From the NCBI GenBank assembly GCA_964569055.1, contig CAZMSZ010000416.1, forward strand, positions 1 to 6,339: a stretch of DNA of 6,339 bases, given 5' to 3'. Below are positions 1-6,339 of the stretch, piece by piece. A program made the position numbers and the translations under genes. The DNA is from JAWLGW01 sp964569055. Its GTDB lineage: Bacteria; Planctomycetota; J058. The notes below the pieces were generated by a model. That model was not told where the DNA came from, did not search any database, and saw nothing but the letters and a program-made list of their open reading frames with translations. Every line of letters starts with the position of its first letter. The stretch's first letter is position 1.

Positions 1-744
1 CGTCGCCGTCCTCGACGTCGACCAGCTTGAGGTCGCCGGCGAGCGGCGGGTCGAGCTCCTGCGGGGAGAGGACGTGCAGGCAGAACACGTCCATGCGGCG
101 GGCCGCGAAGTAGCGCACGGCGTCCTCGTAGCCGCCGCGGTCGAGGAAGTCGGAGACCAGGATCACCACCCCGCGGGTCGGCTGCTCCTGCGCGAACCGC
201 TTGCAGGCGGCGCCGAGGTCGGTCCGCCCGGCGCAGGGGGTCTGCTCGAGGAAGTGGAGCAGCTTGCGCAGGTTCCGCCGGCCGCGCTCGGGGCGCAGCA
301 CCCGGTCGAGCTGCGAGGAGAACGTGCCCACACCCACCCGGTTCATGTTGACCAGGCCGATGTACCCCAGCGCCGCGAGCACCCGCTGCGCGTAGCGGAA
401 CTTGTTGGGGCGGCCGTAGTCCATGGAGGCCGAGGCGTCGAGGAGGAGGTAGACGTGCAGGTCCTCCTCCTCCTGGAACAGCTTGATCATGAGCCGGTCG
501 AGCCGGGCGTAGATGCTCCAGTCCAAGAAGCGGAGGTCGTCGCCCGGGGCGTACTGCCGGTGGTCGGCGAACTCGACCGACTGCCCGCGCTTCTTGGAGC
601 GCTTCTCCCCCTTGACCCGCCCCTGCAGCAGCTTGCGCGACACGATGTCGAGCCGGCCGACCTTGGCGAGGAAGTCGGGGTCGAGGAGCGGAGCGTCGTC
701 CTCGCCGAGGGTCCCGGTCTGATCGAGCCGCCCGTCGCCCTCGC

Positions 745-748
<4 letters not shown>
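1..748 (-). CDS. DUF58 family protein with VWA-like fold, 3' end cut by window edge
   Basis: I translated this frame by hand; 249 codons are visible with no stop before base 1. Seen: the DUF58 signature, with Gly55...Val58-Glu59-Phe60, Arg64-x-Tyr66, Gly69-Asp70-Asp71, Asp76-Trp77, Ala81-Arg82 and Lys89-x-Phe91-x-Glu93-Glu94. It is followed by a complete VWA metal site (MIDAS): DxSxS at 104-108, Thr176 and Asp200. No signal peptide or membrane segment is visible, so it is probably cytoplasmic. Family members of this compact type run to about 290-310 residues, so roughly 40-60 C-terminal residues lie outside. The start is GTG, whose GTGA overlaps the stop of the MoxR gene, with GAGGAG 11 bases upstream; no other start fits the conserved block as well. 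DUF58 proteins habitually accompany MoxR ATPases and are thought to be their partners or adaptors; the biochemical role is unknown. The family call is secure, the role inferred. Confidence 0.93.
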
Positions 749-1764
<1,016 letters not shown>

Positions 1765-1773
1765 GGTCGGGGT

Positions 1774-1779
1774 CTCCTC
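1774..1779 (-). promoter_or_regulatory. Ribosome binding site for the MoxR gene
   Basis: GAGGAG on the minus strand lies 9 bases before the ATG at 1764, inside the 24-base gap after the membrane-protein stop. It is a strong match to the 16S anti-Shine-Dalgarno and fixes the MoxR start. The gap is too short for a separate promoter, so MoxR is most likely transcribed with the gene upstream. Confidence 0.75.
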
Positions 1780-1788
1780 GCTGCCTCG

Positions 1789-4740
1789 CTAGGAGGCGTC
1801 GCCGGCGCCGCCCGAGCGGCGCTCCTCGTCTTCACGGTTGCGGCGCGCGCGCCGCTTCGCCTCGAGCAGGCGGTTGGTATAGCCCTCCTCGCCCGGCGCG
1901 CGGGTCGGGTCGGCCGAGAGCTGCGTGGGCTTGGGCGGGACCGGCTGCGGGCGCGCCGGCGCGGGCGCGCCGCCCGCGACCTGCACGGGCGGGGCCGAGC
2001 TGGCCGCCGCGCCGGGCTCGAACTTGGCGAGCTCCTCGCGCCGCTGCTCGCGGACCGCGTCCTTGCGGGCGCGCAGCCGGTCGAGCGTGGGCTCGTTCGG
2101 CTTGCGTCCGCCCGGCAGCGCGGCGCGCGCCCGGGCCACGAGCTTGGCCCAGTCGATCGCCACGCGGCGGACCCCGACGTCGAGCAAGAACAGCCCGAGC
2201 GCGAGGGCGAGCGCCAGCGGCCAGCGCTCCTCGAGCGCCTCCTTCTCGCCCAGGCTGGCGCGGTCCCAGGGGTCGACCGACCAGTCGATCAACTGGGCCG
2301 GCTCGATCACGCGGCCGCCGCCGGCGCGGGCCAGCTCCTCGAGCGCGGCGCGGTCGGAGGCGAGCTTGCGGAACTCCTCGCTGTAGGGCACCACCAGGCC
2401 GGTGGTGACCGAGTGGCGCCGCTGGCCGTCCTCGTCGAGGGTGAGCAGCGACACGCTGTGGGTCCCGACGCCCTCCAGCGGGAACTCCGCCTCGTAGCGC
2501 CCGGCCCCGCGCTGCTGCAGCCGGACCTCGCGGGGCTCCCCGTCGGGGCCAGCCACGTTGGCGGTCACGATCAGGCCGTCCACCACCTCGCCCTCGGCCG
2601 TCACCGCGTCGAGCACGACCTGCCCGCGGTCGCCCTCGAGGCTGGTGCGCACCTGGAACAACGACTCCTTCACGTCCTTGCTCACCCAGCGCACGGCCTG
2701 CGACCAGAACGGCCGGAAGCCCTCCCACTTGACCCACTCGGTCGCCCAGCGCGGGCGGGCGTCGGAGGTGAACGCCAGCGACTTGCCCACCCCGTACTGC
2801 CAGTGCGCGAGCACGGGCGCGTCGTCGGGCGAGACCAGCGCCACCTCGGCGCGCGGCTTGGCCTCGGTCAGCACGTAGCCCGTGACGGGCGGGAGGTCGC
2901 GCAGGCCGGCCAGCACGCCGCTGCGGGTGCGCGCGACGGGCGTGAACGTCTTGTTCACGATCAGCGGGCGGGTGACCTTCTTCGACTCCTTGAGGAAGAT
3001 CTGGGGGAGCTGGTTGATGTCGTCGAGGTAGTAGTACTTCCCCCCGGTGACGTTGGCGATCCGCTTCATGGCGTCGACGCTCGGGCCCTGCGAGCCGCCG
3101 TGGGCGCCGTAGCAGATCGTCGAGACGGTGATCCGCTCCTGCTGGCACTTCTTGAGCAGCGACGGCGCGGGCGGGCTCGGGTCGCCGTCGGACATGATGA
3201 TCATGTGCTTGACGGCCGCCTCGGTCTTCTCGAGGCCCTTGAGCGCCATGCGGAAGATCTCGTCGAAGTCGGGCATGTCCCCGATCAACATGTTCTGGAT
3301 CGCCTTCTTGATCGCCCGCTTGTTGCGCGCCTGCTGCAGCGGCACGGCCCACTCGCTCCCGTTCCCGAAGATGAGCACACCGACGTGATCCTTGGCGGAG
3401 AGGCCGTCGATCGCGCGCTGGCACACCTTGATCGCCATGGCGTTGCCCTGCTCGATCTCGCAGCTGTGCATGATCATGACGAGCGCGCCGTCGGGGATCA
3501 CCTCCTCTTGCTTGATGTCCATCTCGACGGGGAGCGCCCGCTCGACGGGGCTCCCGCGCCACTCGCCCGGGCCGAACGAGCGCGGGCCGCCGATCATGAT
3601 CAACCCGAGGCCCATGTCGCCCACCGCCTGCTCGATCCCCTCCTGCTGGCTGGCCGAGAGGCTGGGGGCGGCGACGTCGTCGAGGATGATCGCGTCGTAG
3701 CTCTGCAGCTCGCCCACGCGCAGCGGGAACTGGATCGCGGGGATCGCCTTGACCCGGATCTCCTCGGCCCGCAGCGCGGCGAGCAGGTGGCGGGACTCGA
3801 GGCCGACCGCGTCGGAGTCGTCGTGCACGAGCAGCACCTGCGCCTTGCCGCGCGCGAACACGAAGCCGTGGGCGGTGTTGTTCTGGAACACGCGGTCGCC
3901 GGTCGCCGCGCCGAGCGGCTCGACCACGGCCTGGATCCCGAAGAAGCCCGCCTCGCCCAGGGTGAGCTGGAACTTCTCGACGTTGCGCCCGGCCGCGAGC
4001 TGGACCCGGCGGGTCTCGACCAGCGCGCCCTCCTGCCACAGGTGGACGTTCGCCTCGGTCGCCTGCTGCGACTCGACCAGCACGCGGACCACGAACGGCT
4101 CGCCGATCTTGGCCTCGCTCGGCACGATCACCTTGTCGACCAGGACCTCGTTCGAGTGGGCGTACTCCAGCGGGACCACGTCGACGGACACGCCCTGGCT
4201 GCGGGCCTGGGCGAGGGCGGCCGCGGCGTCGCCCGCGGTGGCGTTCCCGTCGCTGAGGAGGATGATCCGCCCGCGGGCGTCCACGTCGAGCGCGCCGAGG
4301 GCGGCCCGCAGGCCGGCCTCGATGTCGGTCGCGTCGCGGTCGACGTCCGAGGCGTAGCGGGCGAGCGGCCGCTGCTCCTTGCGGAGCGTGCCCTCCGTCA
4401 GCCCCTCGCGCCCGAACACGACCACCTTGGCCCGGTCGCGGCGCGGGTCCATGCGCTCGCGCGACTTGTTGATCGCCTCCAGCGCCAGGCGCGCCTGCGC
4501 GTCGGGGATCGAGCGCGAGTGGTCGACGACGAAGATCACCTCGACGTTCTTGGTCAGGTCGCGCCACTCGAGCTCGGCGGCGGCGAAGGCGAGGAGCGCC
4601 ACCACGCTCATGCGCAGGGCCAGCGCGGCCCGCCGCCGCCCCGGCTCGAGCCCGGCCAGAGACCGCCGCCCGATCAGCCACACCAGGGGCAGCAGGAGCA
4701 GCAGGACGAGGAAGTGCGGGCTCGCGAACGAGACCGGCAT
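1789..4740 (-). CDS. Membrane-anchored BatA-like VWA / GATase-like / second VWA-like fusion protein
   Basis: A 983-residue protein. Segments: membrane helices at about 9-23 and 38-55 in a BatA/aerotolerance-type N-terminus; VWA domain at about 66-195 with intact MIDAS (DxSxS 73-77, Thr138, Asp164); beta-sandwich-like stretch at about 199-296; GATase-like domain at about 299-408 with Gly384-Gly385...Phe389-Gly390 but no nucleophilic Cys; second VWA-like domain at about 418-590 with a degenerate MIDAS (Met424-His-Ser-Cys-Glu428; Asp518 retained); a Trp-rich conserved region at about 620-686; another beta-rich domain at about 694-785; helix 3 at about 841-857; basic tail at 860-983 with a Pro/Ala linker and Tyr954-Thr-Asn-Arg-Leu-Leu-Glu-Ala-Lys962. 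Positive residues between helices 1 and 2 and after helix 3 put the domains in the periplasm and the tail in the cytoplasm. It is probably the partner of the MoxR/DUF58 pair. ATG at 4740 is preferred; TTG at 4743 would add one residue. Function is inferred, not known. Confidence 0.93.
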   Translation of the reverse strand: MPVSFASPHFLVLLLLLPLVWLIGRRSLAGLEPGRRRAALALRMSVVALLAFAAAELEWRDLTKNVEVIFVVDHSRSIPDAQARLALEAINKSRERMDPRRDRAKVVVFGREGLTEGTLRKEQRPLARYASDVDRDATDIEAGLRAALGALDVDARGRIILLSDGNATAGDAAAALAQARSQGVSVDVVPLEYAHSNEVLVDKVIVPSEAKIGEPFVVRVLVESQQATEANVHLWQEGALVETRRVQLAAGRNVEKFQLTLGEAGFFGIQAVVEPLGAATGDRVFQNNTAHGFVFARGKAQVLLVHDDSDAVGLESRHLLAALRAEEIRVKAIPAIQFPLRVGELQSYDAIILDDVAAPSLSASQQEGIEQAVGDMGLGLIMIGGPRSFGPGEWRGSPVERALPVEMDIKQEEVIPDGALVMIMHSCEIEQGNAMAIKVCQRAIDGLSAKDHVGVLIFGNGSEWAVPLQQARNKRAIKKAIQNMLIGDMPDFDEIFRMALKGLEKTEAAVKHMIIMSDGDPSPPAPSLLKKCQQERITVSTICYGAHGGSQGPSVDAMKRIANVTGGKYYYLDDINQLPQIFLKESKKVTRPLIVNKTFTPVARTRSGVLAGLRDLPPVTGYVLTEAKPRAEVALVSPDDAPVLAHWQYGVGKSLAFTSDARPRWATEWVKWEGFRPFWSQAVRWVSKDVKESLFQVRTSLEGDRGQVVLDAVTAEGEVVDGLIVTANVAGPDGEPREVRLQQRGAGRYEAEFPLEGVGTHSVSLLTLDEDGQRRHSVTTGLVVPYSEEFRKLASDRAALEELARAGGGRVIEPAQLIDWSVDPWDRASLGEKEALEERWPLALALALGLFLLDVGVRRVAIDWAKLVARARAALPGGRKPNEPTLDRLRARKDAVREQRREELAKFEPGAAASSAPPVQVAGGAPAPARPQPVPPKPTQLSADPTRAPGEEGYTNRLLEAKRRARRNREDEERRSGGAGDAS

Positions 4741-4799
4741 CAAGCACCCCGGCGGAGGCGCGCGACGGTATCACGAGGCGCGGCGGCGCGTGGGCTCAT
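4740..4799 (-). CDS. Possible 19-codon micro-ORF coupling two operon genes
   Basis: This minus-strand ORF fills the gap between the lipoprotein and membrane-protein genes exactly. Its ATG overlaps the lipoprotein stop as ATGA, and its own TGA shares one base with the next gene's ATG as TGATG. A good Shine-Dalgarno, GGGAG, sits 5 bases before its ATG. The predicted peptide is Ala/Arg-rich (MSPRAAAPRDTVARLRRGA), with no recognisable domain. If translated, it probably carries ribosomes across the gap so that the membrane protein is made by termination-reinitiation; its own start at 4740 has only a weak GGGG-type binding site. It could equally be chance, since short ORFs are easy to find in GC-rich DNA. 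The stop/start geometry is seen directly; translation is inference. Confidence 0.3.
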   Translation of the reverse strand: MSPRAAAPRDTVARLRRGA

Positions 4800-5953
4800 G
4801 GGTGCTCCCGCAGCACGTCGCCGCGGCGCAGGGCATACACCCGGTCGCCCCCCGAGTCGAGCACCCACACCCGCTCGGCGGGCCCGAGGGCCACACCCCA
4901 GCAGCGGTTCACGCTCCCGATCGCCCGGCCCGGCGTGCCCCACGTCCCGAGGCAGCGGCCGTCGGGCGCGAGCACCGACACGCGCTGGTTGCCGAACTCG
5001 GCCACCCACACGTTCCCGTCCTCGTCGAGCTTGACGTCGTAGGGGAAGTCGAGCTGACCCGGCTCGCGCCCCCGCTCGCCGAGCTGTCCCACCCACTCGC
5101 CGGCGCGCGTGAACATGGCGATGCGGTGGTTGACCGCGTCCGCCACGTACACCCGGTCGCGCGCGTCGTCGACCGCGACCTCCATGGGCCGGCGGAGCTG
5201 GCCTGCCTGGTCACCGAACGTGCCGAACGCGCGCTCGAGGCGGCCTTCGGCCGTCCAGACCTGCACGCGGGCCACGAGGTCGCCGTAGTCGGTCGTGTAG
5301 AGCCGTCCGTCGGCGCCGGCGCGGACCGAGGTGAGCAGCATGAACTGCCCTGGCGCGGCGCCGGGCGCGCCGAAGGCGCGGATCAGCTCGAGCTCGGGGG
5401 TGTAGATCAGCACGCGGCAGTAGTGCGTGTCGGCGACGAGCAGCATGCCCTCCGCGTCGAACCCCAGGCCGGTGGGGCGGCCCTGGTCGATCCCCGGCGT
5501 GCGCACCGCGGCGATGAGCCGCCCCTGCGCGTCCCAGCGCTGGATCCGGCCCGACTTGTCGGCCACGAACACGCTGCCGTCGCGGGCGACCACCAGGGCT
5601 CGCGGGAACGCGAGCTGCCCGTCCTCGAGCCCCTTGCCGCCGAGCCAGAACTCGACGGGCTCGGCGCCCGGCGCCGGCGTCGCGGCGCGCGCCGGGTCGT
5701 AGTGGCGCGGCTGCGCCTCGGGTGGGAGCGGGTCGGGCAGCGGATAGGGGACGCCGTCGGGCTGCATCGCCGGCTCGACGCCCCCGGCCTGGGGGGCGGC
5801 GGGGCGCGGGGCGGGGGTCAGCGCGGCGCCGGTGTCGGTCGCGTCGGCGGGTGCCGGCGCATCCGCGGCGGGCGACGGCGGCGCCGGCTCGCAAGCCGCG
5901 AGCGCGAGCGCGAGGCTCAACGAGCCGAGGAGACGCACCGAGCCGAAGACCAC
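4796..5953 (-). CDS. NHL-repeat beta-propeller lipoprotein
   Basis: A 385-residue exported protein. Seen: a short N-terminus with Arg7, a hydrophobic stretch 8-20 and a lipobox LAAC ending at Cys21, so it is probably cleaved there and lipid-anchored. Residue +2 is Glu, which by the E. coli rule does not favour inner-membrane retention. A Pro/Ala-rich spacer (about 22-98) follows, then six NHL-type repeats starting near 113, 159, 208, 256, 304 and 351. They carry recurring Val-Ala-Asp cores (130-132, 173-175, 270-272), Asn/Asp-x-Arg-Val/Ile turns and Gly-Gln-Leu/Phe linkers, enough for one six-bladed propeller. Such propellers usually bind proteins or ligands; no catalytic site is visible. The start is GTG, 4 bases after the upstream stop, with no clear Shine-Dalgarno, suggesting coupling; a GTG at 5938 would leave a shorter signal. 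Its place in the operon suggests an extracytoplasmic partner of the membrane VWA protein, but that is inference. Confidence 0.88.
   Translation of the reverse strand: MVFGSVRLLGSLSLALALAACEPAPPSPAADAPAPADATDTGAALTPAPRPAAPQAGGVEPAMQPDGVPYPLPDPLPPEAQPRHYDPARAATPAPGAEPVEFWLGGKGLEDGQLAFPRALVVARDGSVFVADKSGRIQRWDAQGRLIAAVRTPGIDQGRPTGLGFDAEGMLLVADTHYCRVLIYTPELELIRAFGAPGAAPGQFMLLTSVRAGADGRLYTTDYGDLVARVQVWTAEGRLERAFGTFGDQAGQLRRPMEVAVDDARDRVYVADAVNHRIAMFTRAGEWVGQLGERGREPGQLDFPYDVKLDEDGNVWVAEFGNQRVSVLAPDGRCLGTWGTPGRAIGSVNRCWGVALGPAERVWVLDSGGDRVYALRRGDVLREHP
4805..4809 (-). promoter_or_regulatory. Shine-Dalgarno before the micro-ORF, inside the lipoprotein gene
   Basis: GGGAG on the minus strand lies in the last codons of the lipoprotein gene, 5 bases before the ATG at 4799. 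It is the best-placed ribosome binding site near the junction and is the main reason to take the micro-ORF seriously; the site before the membrane-protein ATG is weaker. Confidence 0.4.
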
Positions 5954-5957
5954 CGCG

Positions 5958-6339
5958 CTACTGGCGCTCGGGTGTGATGCTATCGATGTAGTCGCGGACG
6001 TACTTCGACATGCCCTTGGGGATCCGCGTCTTCTCGAGCGCCTCGGCGGCCTTGGCCGCGGCGGCCTCCATGACCTCCTGATACTCGGCCTCCGACTCGC
6101 CCTTCACCTGCTTCCCGTCGCGGAAGTACGAGCCGACGATCTTGCCCTCCCCGACCTTGCCGCGGATCCGCGAGGCCTTGAACCCGTCGGGCTGATCGAG
6201 GTCGCCGATCGGCCGCTGCCCGAACCCGCGCCCCTGCCCGCCAGGCCCCGGCGGCGGCTGCTGGTTGGGATCCTGCGGATCGCCGTTCCCCGGCTGCTGC
6301 CCACCGTGCTTCTTCCCGCACCCGGGGCAGATCTTGGGC
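5958..6339 (-). CDS. Unrecognised protein, C-terminal part, with CxxC knuckle and conserved-looking tail
   Basis: The frame is open from the window edge to a TAG at 5960-5958, giving 126 visible residues; the 5' end is outside. Seen, numbering from the first visible residue: Cys4-Pro-Gly-Cys7 followed by Gly-Lys-Lys-His11, which looks like half of a zinc knuckle or ribbon; a Gln/Pro/Gly-rich linker at about 12-43; then a charged region at about 50-126 with Gly-Lys-Val-Gly-Glu-Gly-Lys near 60-66, Lys79-Gly-Glu81, an Ala/Glu-rich helix at about 83-103, and a closing Ile106-Pro107...Tyr113-Val-Arg-Asp-Tyr-Ile-Asp119. I have the impression that this closing pattern recurs at the C-termini of uncharacterised planctomycetal proteins near MoxR/VWA genes, but I cannot name a family. 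No signal peptide or membrane segment is in the visible part. The stop lies 4 bases before the lipoprotein start, so the two are almost certainly co-transcribed and probably coupled. Confidence 0.8.
   Translation of the reverse strand, partial: PKICPGCGKKHGGQQPGNGDPQDPNQQPPPGPGGQGRGFGQRPIGDLDQPDGFKASRIRGKVGEGKIVGSYFRDGKQVKGESEAEYQEVMEAAAAKAAEALEKTRIPKGMSKYVRDYIDSITPERQ

Noticed and set aside
1949..1971. Two copies of GGGCGCGCC spaced 5 bases apart, a possible repeat or hairpin
   Set aside because: They fall in the Pro/Ala-rich linker of the membrane protein's tail and are explained by GC-ending Ala, Pro and Arg codons.
3181..3610. Repeated GATCATGATC-like palindromes (near 3190, 3470 and 3595)
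   Set aside because: Each encodes Met/Ile-rich beta-strands (Met-Ile-Met, Met-Ile-Ile-Met, Ile-Met-Ile) in the VWA and GATase-like domains; irregular spacing gives no sign of an operator or origin.
1832..4774. A 980-codon minus-strand open frame shifted against the membrane-protein gene
   Set aside because: It is a frame-shifted reading of the same strand and yields an Arg/Ala/Gly/Pro-rich product typical of wrong frames in GC-rich DNA; the overlapping frame has clear domains and membrane segments.
4741..4795. Possible terminator or internal promoter between the lipoprotein and membrane-protein genes
   Set aside because: There is no stem followed by a T-run on the minus strand and no recognisable -35/-10 pair; the space is better explained by the micro-ORF.
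4379..5977. A 532-codon plus-strand open frame over the NHL lipoprotein gene
   Set aside because: It is in codon register with the lipoprotein gene. The minus-strand frame has a lipobox and six repeats; this one has only biased composition.
5980..6321. Minus-strand open frames of 113 and 66 codons near the right end
   Set aside because: The frame that runs to the TAG at 5960-5958 ends 4 bases before the next gene and shows CxxC and an ordered tail; the others are Arg/Gly/Ala-rich shifted readings.

Overview
All the genes I can support lie on the minus strand and read from the right end of the window to the left, as one compact, probably co-transcribed cluster. Base composition is very GC-rich (about 70% by eye) and codons overwhelmingly end in G or C. 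The host is best guessed as a high-GC Planctomycetota member. The grounds are a large membrane protein fusing von Willebrand A (VWA) and glutamine-amidotransferase-like (GATase-like) domains, with a Tyr-Thr-x-Arg-Leu-Leu-Glu-Ala-Lys-like C-terminal motif, and an upstream protein ending in an Ile-Pro...Val-Arg-Asp-Tyr motif. I remember both from planctomycetal genomes. This is inference from memory; Myxococcota or another high-GC phylum is not excluded.

Layout in transcription order: (1) 6339-5958, the C-terminal 126 residues of an unrecognised protein with a CxxC knuckle, a Gln/Pro/Gly linker and a conserved-looking charged tail. (2) After 4 bases, 5953-4796, a lipoprotein with a six-repeat NHL beta-propeller. 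(3) 4799-4740, a possible 19-codon micro-ORF filling the 55-base gap exactly, with an ATGA overlap upstream and a TGATG overlap downstream. (4) 4740-1789, a 983-residue protein with three predicted membrane segments, an intact N-terminal VWA domain, a GATase-like domain without its cysteine, a second VWA-like domain without its metal site, and a basic C-terminal tail. (5) After 24 bases, 1764-745, a MoxR-family AAA+ ATPase with all catalytic motifs. (6) Overlapping by 4 bases, 748-1, a DUF58 protein with an intact metal site, cut by the window edge about 40-60 residues before its expected end.

MoxR ATPases commonly work as chaperone-like remodelling machines with VWA-domain partners, and the MoxR-DUF58-VWA trio is a known association (Bat/aerotolerance-type clusters and relatives). 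Here the plausible picture is a cytoplasmic MoxR/DUF58 pair acting on the cytoplasmic tail of the big membrane protein, whose VWA and GATase-like domains face the periplasm. The NHL lipoprotein would be an extracytoplasmic partner. The core is a recognised module, not a wholly new system. The less described parts are the two degenerate domains inside the fusion protein, the NHL lipoprotein and CxxC protein in the same operon, and the micro-ORF linking the two halves. No RNA genes, mobile elements, CRISPR arrays, terminators or clear promoters were seen, and no stretch over 300 bases lacks a gene.
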